The notes: generated from the letters alone by a model not told the origin. A stretch of DNA of 64,000 nucleotides from Paenibacillus sp. 1_12 (GCF_900114475.1 NZ_FOTE01000001.1:313306-377305); one strand, 5' to 3'. Positions 1 through 9,688 are shown, numbered from the stretch's first letter. Made by a program: numbers and translations.

Positions 1-2702
1 CTTCCCACCGCTTTGGCACTCAAATGATCAGCTTTCACTGTACCTGGCGCCAGCTTGGTTCCTGTCACTGCCCGATCCTGAATTTGTGCTGTGCCAATAG
101 CTTTTTCCGCAACGTGTTCGTTCAGCACCGATTCCAACGCCAAATGTCGGCTCGTCACCGCACAATCAGCCAACTGCTCGCTTCCCACCGCTTCGGTACT
201 CAGGTGTTCAGCTTCCACTGTTCCTGGCGCCAGCTTGGTTCCCGTCACTGCCTGATCCTGCAATTGCGCAGAGCCGATCGCTTGCAGAGCTACATGCTCG
301 CCGCTAATGGACCTAAGCGCTAGCTCGCGTCCGCCAACTGTACCTTCAACCAGGTGGCGACTGGCTACAGCGCTGTCCGCCAAACGTTCACCGTTCACCG
401 CCCCAGCTGCCAAATGCACCGACTCCACTGAACCCGACGCCAGCTTGGTCCCCGTTACCGCTCGATCCTGCAGCTGTACCGTACCTACTGCTTCCTCGGC
501 AAGATGCATACTGCCAATGATACCGGTTGCCAGTTCCCGACTGCTCACTGCTCCAGCAGCCAGTTGCACACTCGATACAGCGCCATCAGCCAGCTGTTCC
601 CTGCCAACTGCCCCAGCTGCCAAATGCACCGCCTCTACAGCATCTCGAGCCAGCTTAGCTCCTGTCACCGATTCACTTTGCAGTTGGGTTGTGCCAATAG
701 CATTCTCAGCTACATGAACCCCAGTTACTGCACCCCATGACAGCTCACGTCCGCTAACCGCGCCAGCTCCCAGGTGACGACTCACGACCACGCCTTCGGC
801 AAGCTGATCGCTTTTCACCGCACCTGCACTCAAGTGCGCTGTGTGCACAATACCATCAGCAAGCTGCGCTGCCTTGACCGACGCCACACCCAAATGTGCA
901 GTAGTCACGGCACCGTCCGCCAACTTTTCCGAGGTCACACTCTTGTCAGACAGCTTCTCCCGAGTAATGGCTTCTGTTGCCAAATGGACTGCTTTTACTG
1001 AAGCCTTTGATAGATGGGAGGACTGAATGGCTCCAGCAGAAATATGCTCGCCCAATACCGAATCTCGACCAAGTTTATCCGACGTCACACTCGATTGCGC
1101 TAGCTTAGCCGTCGTAACCGATAAGTTAGTCAGCTTATCCGTCGATACGGATTCACTCGATAGCTTTGAGGTCGTGATGCTATGATTAGCCAGCTGTCCG
1201 GATAATACGGCTCCCTCTTGAATATGCTGATGCTGAATCGATCCTGCTGCCATCTTTTCCGAGGTAATGGATCTATCCTGCAGCTTCGCAGTAACAACCG
1301 ACTGATCCTGTAGATGGTCTTTACTTATGGCAAGCTGCCCGATATGGAGAGACTGAATCGCTTTCTCAGCGATGTGCCCACTGCTTACAGCATTAGCGGA
1401 CAGGTGCTCGCCCGTTACGGCTTTCTTTGCCAGTTTAGTCGAGGTGACAGCTTGCTCCATCAGCTTTTCTGAACTTACGGATACCGGACCCAAATGCTCT
1501 GTACCTACGCTTTGTGGAGCAAGCTTGCCTGCAGTAATCGCACCATCCGTCAAATGCTGGGCTTCCACGCTCTTAGGCTGAAAATGTCTTTTTTCTATCG
1601 CCAAATCCGTTAAATGGATACCGCTCACCGATTGCTTCGCGAGCTTCTCGGAGGTTACTGAGCTATCGCTCAAGTGCTCACTCATCACAGCACCGCCAAG
1701 GATATGCATTGATGTCACCTGCTTGGCACCAATAGAATCGCTATGCACGACACCGTTTGCCAAATGCTCATGCAATACCGATTTTGACTGTAAATGATCA
1801 GAATTAATACTCCAAGCGGCCAGCTTATCCTCGGTCACGGATTGCTTTCCCAGCTTCACTGCCGTAACTTCGCCATCTGCGATTTTACCTGCCGTTATCG
1901 AATGGTCACGCAGTTTCTCTGTTGTAACTGACAAATCTGCCAGCTTCGCAGTATTTACGATATAATTAGCTAGGTTTGTTGCTTGAATCGTACCGCTTTT
2001 GATTTTCTCTGAAGTGATCGACTGGTTTTGAATGAGCTCACCGGTAATTGCTTCATCAGCCAAATGTTTGGTATGAATCGAATATTCGGCAATTTTCATC
2101 GCATCAATCGTTTTGTCCGCCAGCTTCTCTGACGTTATGCTGTTATCCTGCAGCTTTTCGCCGCTAATAGCTCTTTCCTGTATCTTGTCACCCGAGATCG
2201 CAAAAGACGCAATATGCTCCTCTGTCACCGATCGAATTGCCAGCTTCTGCTGTGTCACGCTGCGATCCCCAAGCTTAGCCGCCGTCACGGCATAGTCAGC
2301 CAGTTGATCGTTTCCAATAGCTCCGCGCTTGACCTTACTGCCCTCAATCGCATTCCGCGCAATTTTCTCAGCGGTTACTGCTTCGTCAGCCAAATCGTCC
2401 GTGTAAATGACTGCCCCATTAATTCCCCCTTCAACGGCCTTACGAGCAAGAAGCAAAGGCTGTACATGGTCCATCCGCGATTTCTCCGCTTTTAAAGGAG
2501 GTTCCTCGACGGCTAGTTTAACAGGCTGGACAAGTGGAGTACGACTGATCGTAATATCTACATTTTCTGGTTTGCGAAGCTTTTTAAGTCGTTCTGAATC
2601 TTGAATATCGTCCAACCATTTCAATTCATTAATATAAGCTCCATTCTGCTTTTTCTGCAGCGGTCTGCTCTTACTCGAACCACGGCTAGTTACCTTCTTC
2701 AT
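1..2702 (-). CDS. Giant decapeptide-repeat protein, partial (C-terminus beyond left edge)
   Basis: An uninterrupted minus-strand frame runs from an ATG at 2702, with a GGGAGGAAG ribosome binding site 7 bases upstream, to the window edge (about 900 codons). The first ~95 residues are basic and non-repetitive. After that the protein is a tandem array of ten-residue units with V or I at position 2 and usually L at position 7, for example AVTGTKLAPG and AVGSEQLADC. At DNA level the period is 30 bp. A higher order appears near the edge, where matching blocks start at 51, 231, 441 and 651 (spacings 180, 210 and 210 bp). The regular hydrophobic spacing suggests a solenoid or beta-helical fibre, as in tail-fibre or spore/cell-surface filament proteins. 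Paenibacillus proteins annotated with a 'WIAG-tail' carry similar repeats, but that tail would lie outside the window, so this is only a guess. No signal peptide is visible. Function unknown. Confidence 0.85.
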   Translation of the reverse strand, partial: MKKVTSRGSSKSRPLQKKQNGAYINELKWLDDIQDSERLKKLRKPENVDITISRTPLVQPVKLAVEEPPLKAEKSRMDHVQPLLLARKAVEGGINGAVIYTDDLADEAVTAEKIARNAIEGSKVKRGAIGNDQLADYAVTAAKLGDRSVTQQKLAIRSVTEEHIASFAISGDKIQERAISGEKLQDNSITSEKLADKTIDAMKIAEYSIHTKHLADEAITGELIQNQSITSEKIKSGTIQATNLANYIVNTAKLADLSVTTEKLRDHSITAGKIADGEVTAVKLGKQSVTEDKLAAWSINSDHLQSKSVLHEHLANGVVHSDSIGAKQVTSMHILGGAVMSEHLSDSSVTSEKLAKQSVSGIHLTDLAIEKRHFQPKSVEAQHLTDGAITAGKLAPQSVGTEHLGPVSVSSEKLMEQAVTSTKLAKKAVTGEHLSANAVSSGHIAEKAIQSLHIGQLAISKDHLQDQSVVTAKLQDRSITSEKMAAGSIQHQHIQEGAVLSGQLANHSITTSKLSSESVSTDKLTNLSVTTAKLAQSSVTSDKLGRDSVLGEHISAGAIQSSHLSKASVKAVHLATEAITREKLSDKSVTSEKLADGAVTTAHLGVASVKAAQLADGIVHTAHLSAGAVKSDQLAEGVVVSRHLGAGAVSGRELSWGAVTGVHVAENAIGTTQLQSESVTGAKLARDAVEAVHLAAGAVGREQLADGAVSSVQLAAGAVSSRELATGIIGSMHLAEEAVGTVQLQDRAVTGTKLASGSVESVHLAAGAVNGERLADSAVASRHLVEGTVGGRELALRSISGEHVALQAIGSAQLQDQAVTGTKLAPGTVEAEHLSTEAVGSEQLADCAVTSRHLALESVLNEHVAEKAIGTAQIQDRAVTGTKLAPGTVKADHLSAKAVG

Positions 2703-2896
2703 CTTGCACTTCCTCCCGAGTTGGTAATGCTTCCTGTTGGGCACCGCAAATAGTAGTCATTTGTAACATATGCATTCACCCAGAAGGAAGTCATTCAACA
2801 CGAAAAAAATAGGCGCACCTTTGAGACTTCTGCTGCTCGATTATGTAATGGGTTGTTTAAAGAGAAAGAAGCTTCTCAAAAAAAGCTTTCTCAATA

Positions 2897-2916
2897 AGAA
2901 AAACGCCTTGCGGCGT
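2897..2916 (-). terminator. Rho-independent terminator of the chromate transporter operon
   Basis: Read on the minus strand, ACGCC and GGCGT pair around a GCAA tetraloop and are followed by a run of T. It lies about 70 bases after the stop of the second CHR gene. Confidence 0.75.
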
Positions 2917-2983
2917 CCTTGGTGTACAAATTACTATTGTGCGCGAAGAGTCCATCGACTGTGTGTCTCCGACCGTAGTTGAT

Positions 2984-3520
2984 TTACATAAAAAAAGCAA
3001 TTCCCATCAACGCCGAAACCGACAATACAACAAGCGGGTGCAGGTGATACTTCATCGTTCCAATCATCGCAAAAATAAAAATCAGCACTACAGCCAGCGT
3101 ATGTCCATTGATCCCAAGCAGCGGCTGCCCATTCACACCTACACGATAAGCTGCATATACGATCAGTGCGGCTACCATCGGCTTCAACCCATAAAAAATC
3201 ATTTGCAGTAAGCGCTCGCGGCCAACCTTAAAAAAGAACACAGCCAAAGCGATAATAATAATAAATGAAGGTAAAATCATCCCGATTGTAGCCGCTCCCG
3301 CACCTGGAATCCCGGCAACCTTGTACCCAATCAGAACAGCACTGTTCGTTGCAATCGGACCCGGCGCCATTCCGGCCAGTGTAACAGCTTGGGCAAAATC
3401 TACGGAGGTCATCCACTGCTGAGATAACGCCTCGCGTTCAATCACACTCAATATGGCATAGCCGCCGCCAAATGAGACAAGCCCTATTTTGAAAAAAGTA
3501 ACTAATAATGTCCACAGCAT
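2984..3520 (-). CDS. Chromate transporter family protein, second half (short-chain CHR)
   Basis: 178 residues, one CHR domain of the membrane ion transporter family that exports chromate. The N-terminal signature FGGGYAILSVIEREAL and the motif AGMAPGPIATNSAVLIGYKVAG-like stretch (around residues 48-70) are typical, followed by hydrophobic segments. Most bacterial ChrA proteins fuse two such domains; in bacilli they are often split into two adjacent genes (as ywrB/ywrA in B. subtilis) that form an antiparallel pair. It starts 30 bases after the partner gene ends, so both are probably co-transcribed. Substrate chromate is a family-level inference; sulfate-like anions are an alternative. Confidence 0.87.
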   Translation of the reverse strand: MLWTLLVTFFKIGLVSFGGGYAILSVIEREALSQQWMTSVDFAQAVTLAGMAPGPIATNSAVLIGYKVAGIPGAGAATIGMILPSFIIIIALAVFFFKVGRERLLQMIFYGLKPMVAALIVYAAYRVGVNGQPLLGINGHTLAVVLIFIFAMIGTMKYHLHPLVVLSVSALMGIAFFM

Positions 3521-3550
3521 GAATGCCGCCCCCTTCCCTCTGACATCCGA

Positions 3551-4207
3551 CTAAATACCGTCGCCCCAAATATATTGGCCAGCTTGGATGGGACCGGGTA
3601 CAGGAGCAGTTCTTGCGCTTATCTTCGTTTCTTTCGGCACTTCAATAAGCTTTTCCTTCATTTTAAATATCCAGATACCTGCAATCGTTCCGATTAGCAG
3701 CAGCAAAGCGGGATGGATAGAGGTGAACAGCAGCCCGGCCACAGCACCAGCTACGATAATCAATGTCGATTTGTCATGGACCGCGGACTTCAGCATTCGC
3801 CAGCCGGCCACAGCAATAAATGCAACAACCGCTGAATGAATACCTTCAAATGCAGCTGAAGCCTTCACTGAGTCCTCCACGGAAGTATAACCAATTGCCA
3901 GCGCCATCATGATGACAAAGGTCGGTAGTCCGATCCCTATAATAGCAGCAATGGCACCCCACAGCCCAGCAACCCGATAGCCGATAATCGTAGCCGCATT
4001 AACGCCAATCCCTCCTGGAGCCGATCCGGCAATCGACAAGGCACCACTTATTTCATCCTCGTCCATCCACTTGCGTTGTTCAACAACTTCTTTCTCAATA
4101 GCCGGAATCATCGCATAGCCGCCGCCGAAAGAGATTGGACTGATTTTGCAAAAGGACCAAAAAATTTGCCCTAATACAGTTGTCTTATTCTGCTCATTGT
4201 TTGTCAT
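3551..4207 (-). CDS. Chromate transporter family protein, first half (short-chain CHR)
   Basis: 218 residues, single CHR domain. It shows FGGGYAMIPAIEKEVVEQ near residue 22 and GSAPGGIGVNAATIIGYRVAG-like sequence near residues 60-80, then several hydrophobic helices and a basic/proline-rich C-terminal tail that its partner lacks. First gene of a two-gene operon with the CHR gene ending at 2984. Start is the ATG at 4207, preceded by a GGGGAT ribosome binding site. The two half-size proteins together equal one normal ChrA. Confidence 0.87.
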   Translation of the reverse strand: MTNNEQNKTTVLGQIFWSFCKISPISFGGGYAMIPAIEKEVVEQRKWMDEDEISGALSIAGSAPGGIGVNAATIIGYRVAGLWGAIAAIIGIGLPTFVIMMALAIGYTSVEDSVKASAAFEGIHSAVVAFIAVAGWRMLKSAVHDKSTLIIVAGAVAGLLFTSIHPALLLLIGTIAGIWIFKMKEKLIEVPKETKISARTAPVPGPIQAGQYIWGDGI

Positions 4208-4241
4208 GTCGCAGCATCCCCTGTCTTAAGCTTCTATATTC

Positions 4242-4270
4242 ATTATACAACACTTAATTTCTTTTTGGAA
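4242..4270 (-). promoter_or_regulatory. Sigma-A-like promoter of the CHR gene pair
   Basis: On the minus strand, TTCCAA (4270-4265), a 17-base spacer and a consensus TATAAT (4247-4242) lie about 35 bases before the first CHR start codon. The -35 box is poor, the -10 box perfect. Confidence 0.55.
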
Positions 4271-4374
4271 TAAACTCATCTATAAAAGTTTCTTCCGCAT
4301 TTAAAAGGTTCGGTTATATAGCGAATATACGTCTTTGAAGAGGGGAATACTCAGAATTGAACAGGGACTTTATT

Positions 4375-5538
4375 TCATTTCACATTTAATTGCTCTCTAT
4401 AAAAATTCAGCCATCTCGCTGCCGTTCGTTCCCATGTGAATTGCTGCTGCACCTTGAGCACACTGGCCTCGCCCAAAGCTTGACTCCACTCCGGGTTCGT
4501 CAATAGTCTAATAATCGAAGGAGCCAGCTCCTTTTTCAATTGTGCAGGATTAATACTTAATCCGGTTCGTTCATGCTCAATGATTTCCTTCATTCCTCCT
4601 ACATGAGTTGCCACTACTGGAACACCTGAGGCCATAGCCTCAACGTTCACCAATCCAAAGGCTTCATTTTTGCCGGAGGGAACCACAAGCACGTCGGCCA
4701 GTCGATACCAATCGACAATACTTGTGTGCGGCACGTAGGGGATGAATCGGATGGGCGCCTTCAGTCTGGTTGCTATACGCTTTAGCCCTCTGACATAGTG
4801 GGTTGTCCTTGGAGAACTATAAAAAGCACTGCCGACTACAAACACAACTGCATTGGGCACTCGTTTCACAACCTCCGGCATAGCTTCCAGCAGATGATGA
4901 ACCCCCTTCATGCGGAGTAAACGTCCGACATACAAAATGATCTTTTTACCGCCTAAGCCAAGCTGCTCCAATGCTTCCAGCCTTCGCTCCGCTCCTTCTG
5001 CAGTCCAGCGGGAAATAAATTGTTCAGTGTCTACACCCAAATAATTTACTTTTATTTTCCTGCGGATATCGGGCGCTCTTCGTAAAAGCTGTTCCTTCAT
5101 AAAATAGCTATTGACCACAATACAATCCGCTGCTCTCAGGCAGCTTTGCAGCTCCGTACGGCTAATATGAGGAGTCGAAATGTAAGTAATAGAGTGCAAA
5201 ACAAGACAAATGATCGCCCGCGGATACCGCTTACGTAAATAACGGACAAACCGGGGGCGGTTCTCCACCTGCAGCAAGGCCGGACGCAGCGCCTTGAGCC
5301 TTTGGCTAACCTGCGATATATAGCCTCTCGGAGAACGGGCTGGCACCCTAATATATTGAACTCCATCCAGTACCTCTGAGCTTGGCATATTCGGACTTTG
5401 TTTGCCAAAAATGATGGGACACACCTCGGTTGTCATACGACGGGCTACCTGCTCGACCACAAGCTCGACCGAGCTGCTCGTCGCACAAGGCACTACGAAT
5501 GACCCGGGTGTAATGATCGCAACGACAGGTACCTTCAT
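4375..5538 (-). CDS. GT4 glycosyltransferase, CotSA-like
   Basis: 387 residues with the two-Rossmann GT-B fold expected for family 4 retaining glycosyltransferases. The C-terminal half carries YVGRLLRMKGVHHLLEAM and the nucleotide-sugar motif NEAFGLVNVEAMASGVPVV (E-x7-E). The start chosen is the ATG at 5538 (MKVPVVAIITPG), preceded by AGGAGG at 6 bases; an in-frame upstream start at 5586 would add 16 residues without a ribosome binding site. Similar proteins in Bacillus (CotSA, YtcC) are spore-coat associated, and a spore-coat-type YheC/D gene lies 1.6 kb away, so a role in coat glycosylation is plausible. Donor and acceptor cannot be told from sequence. Confidence 0.85.
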   Translation of the reverse strand: MKVPVVAIITPGSFVVPCATSSSVELVVEQVARRMTTEVCPIIFGKQSPNMPSSEVLDGVQYIRVPARSPRGYISQVSQRLKALRPALLQVENRPRFVRYLRKRYPRAIICLVLHSITYISTPHISRTELQSCLRAADCIVVNSYFMKEQLLRRAPDIRRKIKVNYLGVDTEQFISRWTAEGAERRLEALEQLGLGGKKIILYVGRLLRMKGVHHLLEAMPEVVKRVPNAVVFVVGSAFYSSPRTTHYVRGLKRIATRLKAPIRFIPYVPHTSIVDWYRLADVLVVPSGKNEAFGLVNVEAMASGVPVVATHVGGMKEIIEHERTGLSINPAQLKKELAPSIIRLLTNPEWSQALGEASVLKVQQQFTWERTAARWLNFYREQLNVK

Positions 5539-5810
5539 GGGAAACCTCCTGTTTAAGATTTTGCCTAAGGCAAAATCAGCTTTCACAGCATTTTGCCACT
5601 ATCCACAACACCAGTGTATTCATCGCCATAAATGTCGGGCACGGCAGCGCCGTTATCACGTATAACTGATCATTCACATGCAGAAATAATGTATAATAAC
5701 ACTTTCGTTTTTCAACATCCTTGTATAATTACTCTTATTATCAATAATTACTGTTGTATATTTATTCATTTTTATTTATAATAATTCATTATTGAAAAGG
5801 AGTGATTGGG

Positions 5811-7016
5811 ATGGATATTCAAACAGAATTAGAAACTGCACATTTACTGGCAGCAGCAGACACATCGATTTTAACAACCGCTGTAAGGCCAGAACTTGTG
5901 ATGGAACGCGGAGAAGGCATGTACTTATGGGATACAGATGGCAAGCAGTATCTAGATTTTGTCGGAGGATGGGCGGTAACGTGCTTAGGCCATTCCCCCA
6001 CCGTCATCCAGGAAGCTCTTGCGAAGCAATCCGCTGCACTGGTTCATTCAAGCCCCTCCTTCTATAACAAACCGATGATCCAGTTTGCCAAGCTTTTAAC
6101 CGATGTATCCGGCTATGACAGAGCCTTCTTTACAAGCAGCGGCGCAGAGGCCAATGAAGGTGCTATCAAGCTTGCCAGAAAACATGGATCCATTCATCGT
6201 GGCGGCGCATTTGAAATCATTACGACCGTTAACGGTTTTCATGGACGAACGCTGGCTACAATGTCAGCAACCGGCAAAAAGCTGTGGGAGCCGCTGTTCG
6301 CACCCAAAATACCAGGCTTCAAGCATGTCCCCTTGAATGATCTCGATGCTTGTCTAGCTGCAATCAATCCCTATACATGCGCTATTATGCTGGAGCTTGT
6401 TCAAGGAGAAGGCGGCGTTCATGCGGCAGATGTTGAATATGTGCGTGAGCTTCGTAAAATCTGTGACGACTCTGGCATCATGCTGATCTTTGACGAAATC
6501 CAAACCGGATTTGGTCGAACCGGCAAGCTGTTTGCTTATGAGCACTATGGGGTTCAAGCGGATGTGATGACACTGGGTAAAGGCATTGGGGGCGGATTTC
6601 CACTTTCAGCTATGCTGACCAAAGAAGCCTTTAATATTTTTGATGTCGGAGACCAAGGTGGAACTTACACGGGACAGCCACTGGCTATGGCGGTGGGGCA
6701 GGCCGTCGTCCAAGAGCTGATTCGCTTGGAGCTTCCTCTTAACGCAGAACAGCAGGGCTGTTACATCCTGGAACGATTACATCAAATCGCGGATCAATAC
6801 AACCTGCAGCACATCCGTGGCAAGGGACTTTTGTTAGCCTTCGATCTTCCCGAAGCAGTCGGTCCGGAATTGGTTGCTGCATGCTTGCAGGTAGGCCTGC
6901 TGATTAACGCTCCCAATCCGCTTACAATCCGTCTAATGCCACCTTTAATCGTGTCCAAAACAGATATCGACTCTATGTTTGATCTGCTTTGTTGTGCTAT
7001 GGATAGCATTTTTTAG
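5811..7016 (+). CDS. Class III aminotransferase, acetylornithine aminotransferase-like
   Basis: 401 residues, PLP fold-type I. Features: GWAVTCLGHSPTVIQEAL, FTSSGAEANEGAIKLAR (phosphate-binding region), FDEIQTGFGRTGKLFAYEH and the PLP lysine K257 in TLGKGIGGGFPLSAM. This set and the length match ArgD (N2-acetylornithine:2-oxoglutarate aminotransferase). No other arginine gene is nearby, so an ArgD paralogue acting on another omega-amino acid is possible, and I leave the symbol empty. The ATG at 5811 is preferred over the GTG at 5802 because AAAGGAG at 5796-5802 would overlap the latter. Confidence 0.85.
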   Translation: MDIQTELETAHLLAAADTSILTTAVRPELVMERGEGMYLWDTDGKQYLDFVGGWAVTCLGHSPTVIQEALAKQSAALVHSSPSFYNKPMIQFAKLLTDVSGYDRAFFTSSGAEANEGAIKLARKHGSIHRGGAFEIITTVNGFHGRTLATMSATGKKLWEPLFAPKIPGFKHVPLNDLDACLAAINPYTCAIMLELVQGEGGVHAADVEYVRELRKICDDSGIMLIFDEIQTGFGRTGKLFAYEHYGVQADVMTLGKGIGGGFPLSAMLTKEAFNIFDVGDQGGTYTGQPLAMAVGQAVVQELIRLELPLNAEQQGCYILERLHQIADQYNLQHIRGKGLLLAFDLPEAVGPELVAACLQVGLLINAPNPLTIRLMPPLIVSKTDIDSMFDLLCCAMDSIF

Positions 7017-7142
7017 CTCCTGGTCACAATTAAAGAGGAGCTCGTTAAATTCCACTTTATTCCTACAGCACCTGTCTATTACGGGTCTGTCCGCGTTCAC
7101 ATACACTAAGGGGGAATTCAAAACAACGGAGGGAGTGATACC

Positions 7143-8345
7143 ATGCCCAATCCCTGTGTGGGCATTCTCGTCAATGATAAGATGTATCGCAGCATCCCCT
7201 TAGGCAAAACCAAGTATGAAGCCGTACACTTATATGTGAAGGCAGGCGTAAAGTATGGATTTACCCCCTGCTTTTTCCGGATAGACGATATGGAGCCTGG
7301 TGCAGCAACCGTTAGCGCTTATGTAATGGACAACGGACAATTTGTTCGCAAGAGTGTACCTGTCCCAGAGGTTATTCACAATCGTGCCATTTATAAGGGG
7401 CGTAAGCAATTTAAACAGATTACCTCATGGATCAAGGAAGGTAAACTGCTGTTTAATCAATGGAACCGTTACGGAAAGCTGTATATTCAAAATGTATTAA
7501 TGAAAGAGCCAAGTCTGCGTCCGCACATCCCGAGCACTTATGAAGCAACCTTGAGTCATATCTCCATGATGATGAAGCTGTATCCTACTTTGATTATTAA
7601 ACCGAACAAAAGCAGTGTGGGGCGTGGAGTCATGAAGCTGGAAAAAACGGATCGAGGCTGGAAGCTCACCTATCCGGCAACCGTAAGTATTCACAATAAA
7701 GCCTGGCGCACGTTGACATTTCAAGGTAATCGGCTCCCACTCCTGCTCCGAAACAGACTGCAGCGAGTCCGCTATATCGTACAGCAGCGCTTACCGCTTG
7801 CTACATTCGAGGGTCAACCCTTTGATCTGCGTGTTTCCGTGCAGCGTGGAGCTGAGGGACAATGGCAGGTTGCGGGAATTGTGGCCAAAGTCGCATCCAA
7901 ACGCTGCTTTCTCACCAATGTCGCGCAAGGTGGGTCTGTTTACAGGCTGGAGCCCATTCTTATCGCAGAGTATCCACACCTGCGGCCGAAGGATGTAATC
8001 AAGGACATTCAGCAGTTTGCGCTGCAGATAGCTGAGCATTTAGGCAGTCATCTGCCTCATATGGCCGATCTCGGACTTGATGTCGGCATTACGGTTGAAG
8101 GTTTTCCGATGCTAATCGAATGCAATGGCAAGGATCAACGGTACAGCTTTCGTGAAGCAGGCATGCTGCAGGAATGGAAAGCAACCTACGAAAATCCTAT
8201 GGCGTATGCACGATATTTACTCGATTGTCGCACAGCTGAAGCCAAGGCAGAGCTGCAGAGGGCAGGTCAACCAGCAGGTTGTATGGATGCGTTCGATGCC
8301 CTCGTAGTAGGCGGGAAATTAGCTACTAGCAAATTTCTCCCTTAA
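7143..8345 (+). CDS. YheC/YheD family ATP-grasp protein (spore-coat associated family)
   Basis: 400 residues. The N-terminus (PNPCVGILVNDKMYRSIPLGKTKYE-type opening) and the segments FTPCFFRIDD, NRAIYKG, LIIKPNKSSVGRGVMKLEK, RYIVQQRLPLATFEGQPFDLRV and DLGLDVGITVEGFPMLIECNGKDQR are characteristic of the YheC/YheD family, which has an ATP-grasp core. B. subtilis YheC and YheD are found in or around the endospore coat; the peptide-ligase-like reaction is not established. Start ATG with GGAGGGAG 9 bases upstream. It may be transcribed with the aminotransferase 126 bases upstream, although a weak inverted repeat (AGCTCCT/AGGAGCT) lies between them. Confidence 0.87.
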   Translation: MPNPCVGILVNDKMYRSIPLGKTKYEAVHLYVKAGVKYGFTPCFFRIDDMEPGAATVSAYVMDNGQFVRKSVPVPEVIHNRAIYKGRKQFKQITSWIKEGKLLFNQWNRYGKLYIQNVLMKEPSLRPHIPSTYEATLSHISMMMKLYPTLIIKPNKSSVGRGVMKLEKTDRGWKLTYPATVSIHNKAWRTLTFQGNRLPLLLRNRLQRVRYIVQQRLPLATFEGQPFDLRVSVQRGAEGQWQVAGIVAKVASKRCFLTNVAQGGSVYRLEPILIAEYPHLRPKDVIKDIQQFALQIAEHLGSHLPHMADLGLDVGITVEGFPMLIECNGKDQRYSFREAGMLQEWKATYENPMAYARYLLDCRTAEAKAELQRAGQPAGCMDAFDALVVGGKLATSKFLP

Positions 8346-8352
8346 TGGACAT

Positions 8353-8403
8353 AAAGACACGGAAATCGGTTTTTAGAATGCATCGACTGATTTCCGTGTC
8401 TTT
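8353..8403 (+). terminator. Terminator-like perfect 15-bp inverted repeat
   Basis: AAAGACACGGAAATC (8353-8367) and its exact complement (8389-8403) directly follow the YheC/D stop. The T run is short, so termination may be partial. Confidence 0.65.
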
Positions 8404-8577
8404 CCAAACTGATTATTATTGCCTTTTCTGTGCAGTCATTTAGAGCTAGAGGATCGGGCAGGATAATTGAACGATTATACAGAATTTATAGGGAGGCAGC
8501 AGATTATCGATTTTAGAGAACTACAGGTGAACGATAACTTATGGTTTGAATGATATGAACATACTTGAGGTGATAAG

Positions 8578-9612
8578 GTGAAATCCATACCAAACGTTCC
8601 TTATATTGCTCAGTTAGTTGGAACCCGAGACTTATGGGAGCCTCTCTGGGGATTAAAAACGAGGTTAACGCAAGCTGAATCCTGTCTCCTTCATTCATCG
8701 GCACTCCGTAGACTTCAATTTATACATCACAGTGGATGCAGCTACATCAATACGCAGCACAATTCAAGCCGTCTTCAACATACGCTAGGTGTTTTTTCAT
8801 TGTTAGCCTACATATGTCCAGATTGGTTTGAATTGAGGGCTGCCGCCTTGTTACATGATATTGGCCACAGTCCTTTTAGCCACACTCTCGAACAGCTAAC
8901 AGGTTTCGACCATCATAAACAAACGGAAAGTTTAATTTGTGCTCCCGAAGTAAGTGAAATTTTGTCGCGATATGGTTTACGTTCAACAGAAATATTAGAC
9001 ATTATTAATGGGCGTATACCGAGCCCTTTGAATAATCATGCTAATATAGTCCAACTGGATCACTTGGATAGCTGGGTTAGAAGCGGCCAAGTAACGGGTG
9101 TTCTTAGCGTATCCACACAATCGCTGTTATCCTCACTAGCTCTCCAAGAAGGCTTCATAGCCACAGACCCCCAAACGGCAGAGCTGCTTTTGCAGCTCAT
9201 TATTTCTGAGGCGCATTTCCATTGTTCATCGGTTAATATTGGCCCCAATACGATGTTAAAATCTTTAGTCGCCAAGCTTATTGATCATCAAGTTGTTACC
9301 CCTGAGACGATCTGCCTGCAGACCGATGCTTGGCTGGAATCTGTGCTCATGAATTGTGAATTAACTTCAAAAGACACGAAACGTTTATTTTATAGACCTC
9401 ATGAGATTATGGTAACAAGGGATCCTGAGGCTGCTCCCAGCAACGCTTTTATTGCAGAGCTCAAAAAACTTTATTTATCCCTGCCTATGATTAAAGGAAG
9501 CATGGCAACCCCTAGCTCTTTACCCTCATTTCATATAATCGAAAAAATGACTGCTTTGCTGGGTACTTATTATGTTTACTGGGACCTTGGAGATGAAAAA
9601 TCAACAAAATGA
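8578..9612 (+). CDS. HD-domain phosphohydrolase
   Basis: 344 residues. An HD metal-binding site is clear: R65/H68 in SSRLQHTLG, H93-D94 in AALLHDIGHSPFSHTLE, and a later aspartate in IVQLDHLDSW (D161 or D164). The pattern H...HDIGHxPFSH...QLD is that of the dNTPase/SAMHD1-like branch of HD proteins, which act on phosphorylated nucleotides; the specific substrate is unknown. GTG start with GAGGTGAT just upstream. It stands alone between two strong inverted repeats. The C-terminal half (from ~175) has no motif I recognise. Confidence 0.85.
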   Translation: MKSIPNVPYIAQLVGTRDLWEPLWGLKTRLTQAESCLLHSSALRRLQFIHHSGCSYINTQHNSSRLQHTLGVFSLLAYICPDWFELRAAALLHDIGHSPFSHTLEQLTGFDHHKQTESLICAPEVSEILSRYGLRSTEILDIINGRIPSPLNNHANIVQLDHLDSWVRSGQVTGVLSVSTQSLLSSLALQEGFIATDPQTAELLLQLIISEAHFHCSSVNIGPNTMLKSLVAKLIDHQVVTPETICLQTDAWLESVLMNCELTSKDTKRLFYRPHEIMVTRDPEAAPSNAFIAELKKLYLSLPMIKGSMATPSSLPSFHIIEKMTALLGTYYVYWDLGDEKSTK

Positions 9613-9655
9613 CAATCTAGAACTTTTCTTTCAGTTCCGGACTGTCATTTTGTTG
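9602..9655. terminator. Bidirectional terminator between convergent genes
   Basis: CAACAAAATGACA (9602-9614) and TGTCATTTTGTTG (9643-9655) form a perfect 13-bp stem. The left arm includes the stop codon of the HD gene, and the minus-strand copy is followed by T-rich sequence, serving the small gene ending at 9689. Confidence 0.7.
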
Positions 9656-9688
9656 GCACCATATGGGTCTGCTGTGCTTTTTATGCTT

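Noticed and set aside
307-717. Plus-strand open frames in the repeat region
   Set aside because: They are antisense by-products of the decapeptide-repeat gene and lack ribosome binding sites.
1-2500. 30-bp period suggesting a CRISPR array or satellite repeat
   Set aside because: One minus-strand reading frame stays open throughout and each 30-bp unit encodes the same ten-residue pattern; there are no constant repeats with unique spacers.
7012-7050. Terminator between the aminotransferase and YheC/D genes
   Set aside because: The AGCTCCT/AGGAGCT repeat has no T run behind it, so it is not listed as a terminator.
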